A stretch of 64,000 nucleotides of DNA from Acetobacter vaccinii (GTDB taxonomy: Bacteria; Pseudomonadota; Alphaproteobacteria; Acetobacterales; Acetobacteraceae). The position numbers and the translations under genes are program-made. Shown piece by piece: positions 35,366 to 44,376 of this stretch (positions are counted from its first letter, which is position 1; each line of letters starts with the position of its first letter). The DNA lies in NCBI RefSeq assembly GCF_008365315.1, contig NZ_CP043506.1, forward strand, positions 736,001-800,000, written 5' to 3'. A model generated the notes under the pieces. That model was not told where the DNA came from and did not search any database. It was given only the letters and a program-made list of their open reading frames with translations.

Positions 35366-36464
35366 GTGCCATTGTTTCCTCTTGTTCCTGCACGGGCAAC
35401 TCCGTGCGGCAGATAAATCCGCCCCCCAGAATACGACTGCCCTGATAAAAAACACAGGCCTGTCCAGGGGCGGGCATGGCAGGTTCGCTCAGAAACACAG
35501 CAGCCCCTTCGGGCGTGGGGACAACCCGTGCGGGCCGTGGCTCTTCCCGCGCTCGCATCTGCACCCGGCATTCCAGCCCTTCGGGCGGGGCATCCACCAG
35601 CCAGTTGACATCCCGCACCGCCAGAGTGCTGACAAATGCCTGCGCGCGCGGACCAATGATGACCCTCCGCCGCCCAGGTTCCACCCCAACAACCATCTGG
35701 CGCTCACCCTGCAGGCGGGCTGCATTGCCCAGCCGCTTGCTCTGCCCGACGGTAAACCGCATGACACCTTCATGCTGGCCGACAACGCGGCCGTTCTGGT
35801 CCACAATGTCACCCGGGCCTGCCATTTCAGGGTGCTTGCGCTCAACCAGATCGACATAAGACCCGTCACTGACAAAACACAGGTCCTGACTGTCGGGCTT
35901 GCCTGCCACCACCAGCCCATAGCGCTCAGCCTCGCGGCGGACACTGGCCTTGTCGGGCATGTCACCCAGAGGAAAGCGCAGAAAATCAAGCTGCGCGCGC
36001 GTCGTGGCAAACAGGAACCAGCTCTGATCGCGCGAGGCATCGACCGGCCGATGCAGTTCCGCCCCCTGTGGGCCTTCCACCCGGCGCACATAATGGCCCG
36101 TGGCCATGGCCCCGGCCCCAATGTCGCGCGCAAGGCCGAGCAGGTCGGTAAATTTCACGCCCTGATTGCAGGCGACACACGGCACAGGGGTTTCCCCCGC
36201 CGCATAGGCATCGGCAAAGCGGTCGATGACGCTGTCCTGAAAGCGCTGTTCCGCATCAATCACATAGTGGGGAAAGCCCAGCCGGTCGGCCACAGCACGG
36301 GCGTCACGGATATCCTGCCCCGCGCAGCAGGCCCCCTTTTTGGCGGCACCGCGCGCGTCATACAGTTGCAGGGTAGCGCCCACGACCTCGTGGCCTTCTT
36401 CCATGAGACGCGCGGCCACCACGGAACTGTCCACCCCGCCGGACATGGCGACAAGAATACGCAT
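35358..36464 (-). CDS. mnmA: tRNA-specific 2-thiouridylase MnmA
   Basis: MnmA makes the s2 modification of U34 in tRNA-Lys/Glu/Gln using persulfide sulfur from IscS. The 368-residue protein has the PP-loop AMSGGVDSSVVAARL near the N-terminus, the catalytic Cys pair region (TPVPCVACNQGVKFTDLL; and SQDLCFVSDGSY), and the C-terminal GQSKRLG and PGQACVFYQG segments. It lies downstream of a ferredoxin and two cysteine desulfurase genes on the same strand, which fits a sulfur relay. It ends inside the GST start. Confidence 0.96.
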   Translation of the reverse strand: MRILVAMSGGVDSSVVAARLMEEGHEVVGATLQLYDARGAAKKGACCAGQDIRDARAVADRLGFPHYVIDAEQRFQDSVIDRFADAYAAGETPVPCVACNQGVKFTDLLGLARDIGAGAMATGHYVRRVEGPQGAELHRPVDASRDQSWFLFATTRAQLDFLRFPLGDMPDKASVRREAERYGLVVAGKPDSQDLCFVSDGSYVDLVERKHPEMAGPGDIVDQNGRVVGQHEGVMRFTVGQSKRLGNAARLQGERQMVVGVEPGRRRVIIGPRAQAFVSTLAVRDVNWLVDAPPEGLECRVQMRAREEPRPARVVPTPEGAAVFLSEPAMPAPGQACVFYQGSRILGGGFICRTELPVQEQEETMAHG

Positions 36465-36494
36465 GGGCGGCTACCTTCCTGCTCTAACGCTGTG

Positions 36495-36809
36495 TCAGGC
36501 CTTGCGCGGCAGACGCACCACAAGGCCGTCAAGCGCATCGGTCATCACAATCTGGCACCCCAGGCGGGATGTCTTTTCCAGCCCGAAGGCCAGGTCCAGC
36601 ATATCTTCTTCATCATCGGTCGGGGTGCCCAGCCGGTCGGCCCAGGCCGGGTCCACCACCACATGGCAGGTTGCGCAGGCCAGCGAACCTTCGCACGCGC
36701 CTTCGATATCAATATCGTGCTTATGCGCGATTTCCAGTACCGACAGCCCGACCGGGGCATCCACTGTGCGTTCCGTTCCGTCCTGTTCAACAAACGTCAT
36801 CTGGGGCAT
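36495..36809 (-). CDS. ISC-type [2Fe-2S] ferredoxin
   Basis: The 104-residue product has the adrenodoxin/ISC ferredoxin cluster motif [11 protein letters not shown] (C-x5-C-x2-C) and a fourth Cys in RLGCQIV. AGGATGG precedes the ATG at 36809. It lies between the cysteine desulfurase iscS and mnmA, as in isc-like operons, and likely provides electrons for Fe-S assembly or thiolation. IscU, IscR, HscA and HscB are not in the neighbourhood. Confidence 0.9.
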   Translation of the reverse strand: MPQMTFVEQDGTERTVDAPVGLSVLEIAHKHDIDIEGACEGSLACATCHVVVDPAWADRLGTPTDDEEDMLDLAFGLEKTSRLGCQIVMTDALDGLVVRLPRKA

Positions 36810-36865
36810 TGGTTTCCATCCTGCCAAAGAAAAGACCCGGTCACGGCCGCACACTCAGGCCGCTG

Positions 36866-38044
36866 TTACCGTGGCGGTTGCGGCTGGTCCGCCGCCCGCG
36901 CCCGCTGGACAGCCTGTGCCAGACCCTCCGCCGCGCGCTCCGCATCGGCGGCTGAGGTAAAACGTCCGGGGGACAGACGCAAGCTTCTTCCTGCCTCGTC
37001 CATGCTCAACCCCATCGCACGCAGCACGTAGGAAGGCTCCAGCACGGCGGATGAACAGGCCGAACCCAAGGACACCTCCACCCCCGACAGATGCCCCACG
37101 ACATCGGTTGCCTGCACACCCGCAGGCAGGCGCAGGCTGATAATACCGGGCAGGCGCGGGGCTTCGGTCGCATTGACACAGCAGCCCGGCAACACCGCAG
37201 CCAGCCTGTCCAGCAGCACGGCCTGCACATGGGCCAGATGTGCCCGGTCCTGCGCCAGCTCCGCACGGGCCACACGGCAGGCGGCCCCAAACCCGGCCAG
37301 CAGAAAGCCCGGCAATGTGCCAGAACGGAAACCACGCTCCTGCCCCCCGCCGGAAAACAGCGGTTGCAGGCGCACGCGCGGGTTGCGCCGCACGTACAGC
37401 GCGCCCACCCCTTTGGGGCCATACAGCTTGTGGGCAGAAATGGACCCCAGGGCCAGCTTCATGGTCCTGACATCCACCTCAACCTTGCCAGCGGCCTGGG
37501 CCATGTCAGAGTGGAGTAAAGCCCCTGCTTCCTGCACAAGCCCACCCAGCAGGGGCATGTCCTGCAAGACACCTGTTTCATTATTGGCCGTGCAAATGGA
37601 CACCAGAGCCGTCGGTGTTGCTAGCGCATTGGCCAGCACTTCTGGCGCAAGGCGACCGTCAGGCTGTACCGGCAAAATAACAGGCTCAAACCCCTCCGCC
37701 CCAAGGTCGGACACACTTTGCAGCACGCATTTATGCTCGGTCGCCAGAGTAATGACCCGCCTGCGCACGCTGCCCATGGACGCCAGATGCCGCGCTGCCC
37801 CCTTGATGGCCAGATTGTTCGACTCGGTTGCGCCGGATGTAAAAATGATCTCACGAGTATCCGCACCAATCAGCGCGGCCACATCGGCCCGGGCCTGTTC
37901 CACCATCTGCGCCGCAGCCCGACCCGAGGCATGCGTGGTGCTATGAGGGTTTGCGTTTTCCTGTTCCAGCGCGTCCAGCAGGGCTTTGCGCGCACGCGGG
38001 TCGCAGGGGGTGGTGGCGGCGTGGTCGAAATACAATGCTGTCAT
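36866..38044 (-). CDS. Cysteine desulfurase (IscS/NifS family)
   Basis: PLP-dependent enzyme that releases persulfide from cysteine. From the ATG at 38044 the 392-residue product opens MTALYFDHAATTPCD, has the PLP-Lys segment SISAHKLYGPKGVG, and the catalytic Cys loop SLGSACSSAVLEPS. A longer in-frame start at 38254 would add an atypical segment and is rejected. It follows a paralogous gene by 12 bases and precedes a ferredoxin and mnmA. Confidence 0.95.
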   Translation of the reverse strand: MTALYFDHAATTPCDPRARKALLDALEQENANPHSTTHASGRAAAQMVEQARADVAALIGADTREIIFTSGATESNNLAIKGAARHLASMGSVRRRVITLATEHKCVLQSVSDLGAEGFEPVILPVQPDGRLAPEVLANALATPTALVSICTANNETGVLQDMPLLGGLVQEAGALLHSDMAQAAGKVEVDVRTMKLALGSISAHKLYGPKGVGALYVRRNPRVRLQPLFSGGGQERGFRSGTLPGFLLAGFGAACRVARAELAQDRAHLAHVQAVLLDRLAAVLPGCCVNATEAPRLPGIISLRLPAGVQATDVVGHLSGVEVSLGSACSSAVLEPSYVLRAMGLSMDEAGRSLRLSPGRFTSAADAERAAEGLAQAVQRARAADQPQPPR

Positions 38045-38055
38045 GGATATGCCCC

Positions 38056-39201
38056 CTACACCAAAGCCGCCGGTGCTGGGGCGGCAGCCAACCGGGCGTA
38101 AGCCTGTATAAAGTGCTGCACATCCGCCTCGGTGACATTCCAAGGCAGAGAGACGCGAATGGCCTGCCCTGCCAGCGGGCCAAGCCCCATGGCATCCAGC
38201 ACATGGGAAAACGCAACCTTGCCAGAAGAACAGGCCGACCCGGCAGACACGCACAACCCGTCCAGATCAAGCCGCATCAACTGCCCCTGTGCCCCGCGCC
38301 CCGGCAGGGCAAGGCAACTGGTGTTGGCCAAGCGGGGGGCCTGCCCACCACAAACAACCGCCCCATGAGCGGTGGCGGCCTGCTCCAACTGGTCACGCAG
38401 CGGGGCACTCGTACCCGGCTGGGCCAGCGACTCCGCCAGTGCGGCGGCAAGCCCCGCAATGGCAGGCAGCGCCTGTGTGCCACCACGCCGCCCCTGCTCC
38501 TGCCCGCCGCCTTCAAAAACAGGTGTCAGACGGGCTGGTGCAGGCCCGCGCAGCAGCAAGGCCCCTGCCCCCTTGGGGCCACCCATCTTGTGGCCAGAAC
38601 ACGCCAGACTGTCGAAACCCTGATCCTCCACCGCAAGCGCCATACGCCCTGCGGCCTGCACGGCATCAACATGCAAATGGGCACCATGGCGCTGACACAG
38701 CCGGACAATTTCCGCCATGGGGTGCAAGACCCCAGTCTCGTTATTGGCCAGCATCAGGCACACAAAGGCCGGGGAAGCATCGGGCTGGGCCAGTGCCTGT
38801 TCCAGCAGGTCCAGTCGAACCTGTCCGTTGGCGTCAACCTCCAGCCATTCCGTAGCCGCACCGGCTGGCATGCCCTTACGTACGGCGTCGTGCTCGGTCC
38901 GCCCGACAAGGAAGCGCCGCCCAGCCCCAAGCCCCTGCATGGCCAGCACATTGGCCTCCGTCCCGCCTGATGTGAACACGCAGTTGAGGGGGGCCACGCC
39001 CAGTGCCTGTGCGACCGTACCCCGGGCCTCCTCCAGCAGCGCACGGGCCGCGCGCCCTGCGGCATGCACGGAGGACGGATTACCCACAAGGCGGGCCGCA
39101 TCCACCATGGCCTGCGCCGCACCGGGGCGCAGCGGTTCGGTCGCATTGGCGTCAAGATAGACCACGCCACGCGGGGTAGAGGGGGACATGGAAACAGTCA
39201 T
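38056..39201 (-). CDS. Second cysteine desulfurase (NifS-like)
   Basis: A diverged paralogue of the downstream gene, about 381 residues from the ATG at 39201. It retains the family start VVYLDANATEPL, the PLP-Lys loop ACSGHKMGGPKGAG and the active Cys in SAGSACSSGK, so it is probably active. It has AGGATGA upstream. Two adjacent cysteine desulfurase genes suggest division of labour (general Fe-S versus tRNA thiolation), or one may be a scaffold partner. No scaffold gene lies nearby. Confidence 0.93.
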   Translation of the reverse strand: MTVSMSPSTPRGVVYLDANATEPLRPGAAQAMVDAARLVGNPSSVHAAGRAARALLEEARGTVAQALGVAPLNCVFTSGGTEANVLAMQGLGAGRRFLVGRTEHDAVRKGMPAGAATEWLEVDANGQVRLDLLEQALAQPDASPAFVCLMLANNETGVLHPMAEIVRLCQRHGAHLHVDAVQAAGRMALAVEDQGFDSLACSGHKMGGPKGAGALLLRGPAPARLTPVFEGGGQEQGRRGGTQALPAIAGLAAALAESLAQPGTSAPLRDQLEQAATAHGAVVCGGQAPRLANTSCLALPGRGAQGQLMRLDLDGLCVSAGSACSSGKVAFSHVLDAMGLGPLAGQAIRVSLPWNVTEADVQHFIQAYARLAAAPAPAALV

Positions 39202-39654
39202 GGGCAGGATCATCCTGTAGCCATAGCGGTGGCGGGAACCCTTCTGTCTGGGGTGCAGGCCTGCCATCATAACGATTTATGTGGAAATCCGGGGCGCACA
39301 GCCGCTATAGAGTGCCACATGGTCAGCGCCACAGGGCATTTTGCAACCGGACAGTCAGGCAGACAGCACCCCGGCCCATCAGCGGCAGCGGGAGCATCGG
39401 GTCTGATTATGCCCGTCTTGCGTATGACGTCAACGCCGGAATGGTCTTGTCACCCTTTCACCACCCCGGCTGTGACACCATATGCCTGACTGGCCGCCAC
39501 GGTTCTGGCAGGCCAGACAGTACTGACCAACGTTCCCGCGGGTTACGGCCCGCGTGTTCCAGCCCGGGCGTGGCATCGTCCCCCGCTGGAACAGTCATAA
39601 AACCAGGAAGCGTCATGCCCACGGACGCCTTACCCATGATCAAGCGGAACCTAC
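39202..39654. other. Intergenic region, desulfurase operon / hydrolase
   Basis: About 450 bases with divergent promoters expected. A plus-strand frame (39279-39683) overlaps the hydrolase start but has no family features or good start. No RNA gene or repeat is seen. Confidence 0.4.
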
Positions 39655-40320
39655 ATGCCAGAGGTTATGTTTGCCGGCCCTGATGGGCGTCTTGAAGGGC
39701 GCTATCACCATTCAAACGAGCCCAACGCCCCGCTTGCCCTCGTGCTGCACCCACACCCGCTGCACGGTGGCACCATGAACAACCGGATCACCTACGGGCT
39801 GTATCGCACGTTCGAAAAAATGGGTTTTTCGGTCATGCGCTACAACTCGCGCGGGGTTGGCCGGTCGCAGGGCCGATTTGACGGGGGCATTGGCGAAATT
39901 TCCGACGCCGCAGCCGCCCTCGACTGGATGCAGATGATCAACCCCAACGCCAGCGGGTTGTGGATTGCAGGCTATTCCTTCGGGGCGTTTGTTGGCATGC
40001 AGTTGCTGATGCGTCGGCCCGAAATTACCGGCTGGATCAGCATTGCGCCGCCTGCTGCGCATTATGACTTCGGCTTTCTGGCTCCCTGCCCCTGCGGTGG
40101 CCTGATGATTGCGGGCGGCAAGGACGACATGGCCCCCGAACCCGCCATCCACAAACTGGTGGACAAGCTGAACACCCAGAAAGGTGTTGCAGTGGACTAC
40201 CGGGTCTTCCCCGAAGCCGACCATATCTTCGCCAAGCAGGTGGACAAGATCACCACCGCTGTGGAGGAGCATGTGACCAAGGCGATGGTCGAACACAACA
40301 TGCCTCTGGCTGCCGACTGA
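39655..40320 (+). CDS. Alpha/beta hydrolase (conserved alphaproteobacterial type)
   Basis: A 221-residue protein of the alpha/beta-hydrolase superfamily. The strand order gives LALVLHPHPLHGG, then RYNSRGVGRSQGRFD and the nucleophile elbow GYSFGAFVG (Ser in GxSxG). The late acidic residue and His are in GGKDDMAPEPA and PEADHIFAKQ. The sequence pattern is that of small conserved hydrolases of alphaproteobacteria; the substrate is unknown. The gene is monocistronic or followed by the oxidoreductase gene. Confidence 0.85.
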   Translation: MPEVMFAGPDGRLEGRYHHSNEPNAPLALVLHPHPLHGGTMNNRITYGLYRTFEKMGFSVMRYNSRGVGRSQGRFDGGIGEISDAAAALDWMQMINPNASGLWIAGYSFGAFVGMQLLMRRPEITGWISIAPPAAHYDFGFLAPCPCGGLMIAGGKDDMAPEPAIHKLVDKLNTQKGVAVDYRVFPEADHIFAKQVDKITTAVEEHVTKAMVEHNMPLAAD

Positions 40321-40482
40321 CAGGCAGACCTGCGGGCAGGGGCCACCACACCCCTGCCCCACACACATGGCCATACGCGCCACAGACTCTTGCCCTGCAC
40401 GCCACAAACGCTGACCCTTGCTGCGACCCGGCACCGTCATTACGATTCGGTACCGATACATCACATATCGCAGGAGCACACG

Positions 40483-41829
40483 TTGGCGGCCTCTTCCACT
40501 CCCCCCCTTGCTGCAACACTGGCCGAACTGGCACAGGGGCGCGCGGCCGCCCTGACCATGGCGCCCTACTGGTGGGAACGCCTGCCGCCTGAAACCACAC
40601 CGCCCCCCCTGCCCGCGCAGGCCGATGTCGTCATTGTCGGCTCAGGCTTTACGGGGCTGGCGGCGGCACTCACCCTGCTACGGGCCGGGCGGTCTGCCCT
40701 GGTGCTGGACGCCGGGCGGCCTGGTTATGGGGCCTCAACCCGCAATGGCGGGCAGGTGGGGTCGGGCAACCAGAAGTTCCGGGTCCGCACGCTGATTGAC
40801 ATGATGGGGCAAAAAAAGGCCGAAGCCCTGCTGCACGAAGGTGTAGCCATGCTCAACCACATTGAAACCCTTGTGCAGGATGAAAATATAGCCTGCCACT
40901 TTACCCGCTGCGGGCGCTTTCGCGGGGCTGTGCAGCCCGAACATTACGACGCCATGGCCCGCGACATGGAAGACCTGAAGCGCCATGCAGGCGTGGACTC
41001 CTTCATGGTGCCGCGTGCCGAGCAGGACCGTGAGATTGCGACCACCTTCTTCCACGGGGGGGCTGTTCTGCCGCAGGATGCCAGCCTGCACCCCGGCCTC
41101 TACCATGCGGGCCTGAGCGAGCGGGTGCAACAGGCTGGCGGCGTGATTATGGGGGGCACTGCCGTCACCAAAGCGCAGGCCGATGGCACAGGCTTTGTCC
41201 TACAAACATCACGCGGCACCGTGCGTGCGCGGGATGTCATTATTGCCACCAACGGCTACCGCCAGCAGGTCAGCCAGTTCTGCCGCCAGCGTGTGGTGCC
41301 TGTGACCTCCGCCCTGATCGCCACAGCCCCGCTGCCCCCGCAACGCCTGCGTGACCTTATGCCCACCGGGCGCATGTATGGAAATTCAGCCCGCGTTTTT
41401 GCCTATTTCCGCAGCGCGCCGGATGAGCCTCGGCTGGTGTGGGGTGGGCGGGTTGGCCGCAACGCACCAGCTGCCTCCCCCCGCGCTTATGCCCATCTGG
41501 CCCGCGACCTGCTGAAAGTCTTCCCTCAGGCTGGCGATATGCCTGTCAGCCATGCCTGGTCGGGGCAGATCGGTTATACGTTTGATGAGTTCCCCCACCT
41601 CGGCCGTGCCCCAGATGGGCTGTATTACGCCATGGGCTACTGCGGCACGGGGGTTTCACGCTCCACCTGGTTCGGACGCAAAATTGCCCTGCAACTGATG
41701 GACAAGCGGGACGGTTTTTCGGAATTTACGGGTCTGCGCTTTCCAAGCCATCCCTTCCACTGGGCGGCTCCCGCAGCCGTGCCTGCGTTTGAGCAGTGGT
41801 ATCGCCTGCGCGATACCTTGAATATCTGA
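40483..41829 (+). CDS. FAD-dependent oxidoreductase (DadA/PuuB family)
   Basis: The N-terminus of this 448-residue protein holds the dinucleotide site DVVIVGSGFTGLAAALTLLRAG, followed by YGASTRNGGQVGSGN, the pattern of gamma-glutamylputrescine oxidase-type enzymes, and a C-terminal GLYYAMGYCGTGVSRSTW segment. A strong GCAGGAG lies just before a TTG at 40483, which is chosen as the start; an in-frame ATG at 40390 has no RBS. It oxidises an amine or amino acid; which one is unknown. Confidence 0.85.
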   Translation: MAASSTPPLAATLAELAQGRAAALTMAPYWWERLPPETTPPPLPAQADVVIVGSGFTGLAAALTLLRAGRSALVLDAGRPGYGASTRNGGQVGSGNQKFRVRTLIDMMGQKKAEALLHEGVAMLNHIETLVQDENIACHFTRCGRFRGAVQPEHYDAMARDMEDLKRHAGVDSFMVPRAEQDREIATTFFHGGAVLPQDASLHPGLYHAGLSERVQQAGGVIMGGTAVTKAQADGTGFVLQTSRGTVRARDVIIATNGYRQQVSQFCRQRVVPVTSALIATAPLPPQRLRDLMPTGRMYGNSARVFAYFRSAPDEPRLVWGGRVGRNAPAASPRAYAHLARDLLKVFPQAGDMPVSHAWSGQIGYTFDEFPHLGRAPDGLYYAMGYCGTGVSRSTWFGRKIALQLMDKRDGFSEFTGLRFPSHPFHWAAPAAVPAFEQWYRLRDTLNI

Positions 41830-41836
41830 CCCCTGT

Positions 41837-41868
41837 CCTGCCGCCCCTTATAGAAAAGGGGCGGCAGG
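41837..41868. terminator. Bidirectional terminator-like hairpin
   Basis: A perfect 13-base stem (CCTGCCGCCCCTT / AAGGGGCGGCAGG) with a 6-base loop lies between the convergent oxidoreductase and CheT-like genes, eight bases after the oxidoreductase stop. The T-tract is weak, so it may serve as an mRNA 3' stabiliser as much as a terminator. Confidence 0.65.
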
Positions 41869-41885
41869 TAACAGCCTTACGGCTG

Positions 41886-42278
41886 TCAGAACAGATCAAC
41901 CTCGCCCGAATGTTCATGAGCAACCAGTTCGGGTGCGGGTTCACCCTTGAGAACGCGCACGACCTTGCCCAGGGAAACACCCTGATGCAGGTCTGTCAGC
42001 GGGATGGTGGAGGCCACCCCACTGCCTGCGTGGGTTGTCAGGTTTTTTAAAACCGCAGCCAGTGCCTCGACAGTCTGGGTTGCTGAGTCCAGCTTTTGCA
42101 GGCTCTGGGCTTCATCCTCAGCCAGATGATGGCCTTTGACGCATTCGTCCATGGCGTGCTGCACGCCCAGGAGATCCCTGCTCACCACATCCAGAAGCCC
42201 TGTGACACGCACAATGGCTTCATGCACCGTAATTTCATGGCCGTCGGCCTCAGGTGTCATGATGGCATGATCCTGCAT
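41886..42278 (-). CDS. CheT-like chemotaxis protein with CheZ-type DxxxQ phosphatase motif
   Basis: The last gene of the chemotaxis operon, 28 bases after cheD, with GGGAGAGGA before the ATG at 42278. The 130-residue product is mainly helical. One helix reads SLQKLDSATQTVEALAAVL, with D64 and Q68 spaced as in the DxxxQ dephosphorylation site of CheZ. It ends in a short acidic-hydrophobic tail, GEVDLF, like the CheY-binding C-terminal peptides of CheZ proteins. The same position in Sinorhizobium che operons is occupied by a protein later called CheT that I recall has a DxxxQ motif. I infer a CheY-P phosphatase. A longer frame to 42497 overlaps cheD and is rejected. Confidence 0.65.
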   Translation of the reverse strand: MQDHAIMTPEADGHEITVHEAIVRVTGLLDVVSRDLLGVQHAMDECVKGHHLAEDEAQSLQKLDSATQTVEALAAVLKNLTTHAGSGVASTIPLTDLHQGVSLGKVVRVLKGEPAPELVAHEHSGEVDLF

Positions 42279-42306
42279 TGTGATTGTCCTCTCCCATCCC
42301 CGGCGA

Positions 42307-42867
42307 TCAGAACAGTTCCACGCCGGAATCGACTTCCTTGGCCCATTTGCGCTCGGCTTCTGTCTCGCGCCGCCTGTAGGCTTCTTCCTGCCGTCCGACC
42401 GTCTGGGCGTCCTGCACAAGATTCTGCTGGGCACGGCCCGTTGTCGGCCAGAAACGCACACGCCGCGCCTGATTGCCGCCAAAGCTTTGCGACACACAGG
42501 GAATACCTTCGTCCTTGAGATAATCCGTCACGAACTGAACGTTTTCCTGCCCGATGCGTCCAAGCGATGGCACGACAGCCGCCCCACCAAACGCCTTGCA
42601 CACCAGACTGGCCCGGTTGCCACCCCCCTTAAGAATGCCGTTGATGAGCATTTCCATAGAGTTGACACCAAAACGCATGGCAACGCCATCCTGCCCGCCG
42701 CCATCACCTGGCAGCAGAAAGTGATTCATGCCCCCGATCCCGGCCACAGGGTCATACATGCAGACCGAAATACAGGAGCCCAGCAGCGTTACCAGTACAG
42801 TCGAAGGATCGGCCGAGATAACCACCTCGCCCTGGACAACCGTTGTAACCGCAAAGCCTTGTGTCAC
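42307..42867 (-). CDS. cheD: Chemoreceptor glutamine deamidase CheD
   Basis: CheD deamidates receptor glutamines and, in other species, tunes CheC or CheY phosphatase activity. The 186-residue product has the catalytic Cys in LLGSCISVC (Cys32) and His in GGMNHFLLPG (His49), so it should be active. It begins with GTG, sharing GTGA with the cheY stop. A long basic helix follows the core and the protein ends DSGVELF, a tail similar to that of the adjacent CheT-like protein. Confidence 0.95.
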   Translation of the reverse strand: MTQGFAVTTVVQGEVVISADPSTVLVTLLGSCISVCMYDPVAGIGGMNHFLLPGDGGGQDGVAMRFGVNSMEMLINGILKGGGNRASLVCKAFGGAAVVPSLGRIGQENVQFVTDYLKDEGIPCVSQSFGGNQARRVRFWPTTGRAQQNLVQDAQTVGRQEEAYRRRETEAERKWAKEVDSGVELF

Positions 42868-43253
42868 GTTATGGGTCCGAACACTTTTTCCAAAACCTCC
42901 CGCAGCTTGGCCACGGTATAGGGCTTGGCAAGGAAATTATTGACACCGGCCTTAACGGCTTCCTGCACCAGTTCCTTACTGGCCTCACTGGTCAGGATGA
43001 TAAACGCCAGTTTCTGGGTCTTGGGGTTGCCACGCACCGCTTTGAGCAGGGCAAGACCATCCATGACCGGCATGTTGAAGTCTGAAATAACCAGATGCGC
43101 CGGGTTCTGCTCCAGATACTCTACAGCTTCCTTGCCATCCTTACGCTGGGCAATGCTGGTAAATCCAAGCTGCGCCAGGCTGTTGGCCAGAACCTGACGG
43201 ATGGAGGACTGGTCATCAACAATAAGCGCCCTGATCTGTGAAGCGGCTGGCAT
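42864..43253 (-). CDS. cheY: Response regulator CheY (second copy, CheY2 position)
   Basis: A single-domain receiver of 129 residues. All active-site residues are present: D13/D14, phosphoacceptor Asp58 (LVISDFNMP), Thr in FIILTSE and Lys in LAKPYT. By position between cheB and cheD it corresponds to the CheY2 that, in rhizobial systems, binds the flagellar switch. It overlaps cheD at GTGA. Confidence 0.95.
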   Translation of the reverse strand: MPAASQIRALIVDDQSSIRQVLANSLAQLGFTSIAQRKDGKEAVEYLEQNPAHLVISDFNMPVMDGLALLKAVRGNPKTQKLAFIILTSEASKELVQEAVKAGVNNFLAKPYTVAKLREVLEKVFGPIT

Positions 43254-43337
43254 GCTCTTCCCCCTTGTTATGCTACTGTCGTCTGCTCGGTATTGCCGAG
43301 GTCGTCTTGGTTGTGCGGTTATCCCGCAAAGAATGTA

Positions 43338-44372
43338 TCAGGGCGCGTGGGCGGCCATGGCGACGTTGGAAATCTGGGACAAAGCCACAATCTGGCATGC
43401 CGCCCCGATTTCCGCCGCGACCCGTGGCATTCCATAAACCACGGCAGAGGCCTTGTCCTGCGCAATTGTGTGGCCTCCGGCACGCCGTATGGACAACAGA
43501 CCCTCGGCCCCATCCTGCCCCATGCCGGTCAGGATAATGCCCAGGGCCTCACGCCCGACTTCCTTGGCGACAGACGCAAACAGGGCATCGACCGAGGGGC
43601 AATGGCCGCTGACGGGGGGAGATTTAACCAGCCGTGTGACATAGCCGTTATGGCTCCGCTCCACCACGGTATGCTTGTCGCCCCCAGGCGCAATCCTGAC
43701 AGAACCGGGGGACAACACTTCACCATCCTGTGCCTCACGAATGGACAGGGCGGGAATCTTCTGGTCCAGCCTTCTGGCAAAGCTGGCCGTAAACAGGGGG
43801 GGCATGTGCTGGCAGACCACAATAGGCGGGCTCTGCGCCGGAAAGCCGCCCAGCAGCAGTTCCAACGCTTCCACCCCGCCGGTGGAGGCACCAACAGCCA
43901 CCAGCCCGTAACGCCGCCCCCAAGCCTTGGTGGCATGGGCATGCACAGGCTCGCACGGGGTCGGGCGCGTAACCGGGTGAGAATGAGCCGCCTGGATTAC
44001 AAGCCGTGCAAGCCCCGCAAACGCATCGGCCCCGATGACAGACGCGGGTTTGGGAAAGCAGTCAAACGCACCCATGTGCAGGGCTGTAATGGCGGTATCG
44101 GCCCCGCGTGCGGTCAGACTGGACACCATGACAACAGGGATCGGTCGCAGCCGCATGATCTTTTCAAGGAACTGCAGGCCGTTCATGCCCGGCATTTCAA
44201 CATCCAGCGTGATAACGTCAGGCTGGTCCTTGATGATGATGTCACGCGCCTCGATCGGGTTTGCGGCTTCCCCGCATACCTCGATTTCTGGCCATTGTTC
44301 AAACGAGCGCCGAATCAGCGCCCTTATCGTCCTTGAATCGTCAACAATCAGAACCCGTACCGGCTTGTCCAT
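43338..44372 (-). CDS. cheB: Protein-glutamate methylesterase/response regulator CheB
   Basis: CheB removes methyl groups from chemoreceptors. From the ATG at 44372 the 344-residue product has a receiver with Asp57 (DVITLDVEMPG) and a C-terminal esterase domain with the catalytic Ser in VAVGASTGGVEAL, His in VVCQHMP and Asp in GMGQDGAEG. The start is four bases after the cheR stop; a GTG 12 bases upstream is an alternative, and a frame reaching 44531 would overlap cheR. Confidence 0.96.
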   Translation of the reverse strand: MDKPVRVLIVDDSRTIRALIRRSFEQWPEIEVCGEAANPIEARDIIIKDQPDVITLDVEMPGMNGLQFLEKIMRLRPIPVVMVSSLTARGADTAITALHMGAFDCFPKPASVIGADAFAGLARLVIQAAHSHPVTRPTPCEPVHAHATKAWGRRYGLVAVGASTGGVEALELLLGGFPAQSPPIVVCQHMPPLFTASFARRLDQKIPALSIREAQDGEVLSPGSVRIAPGGDKHTVVERSHNGYVTRLVKSPPVSGHCPSVDALFASVAKEVGREALGIILTGMGQDGAEGLLSIRRAGGHTIAQDKASAVVYGMPRVAAEIGAACQIVALSQISNVAMAAHAP

Positions 44373-44376
44373 GGGC

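Noticed and set aside
39279..39683. Possible 134-residue gene upstream of the alpha/beta hydrolase
   Set aside because: No family features, no good start, and it overlaps the hydrolase start in another frame.
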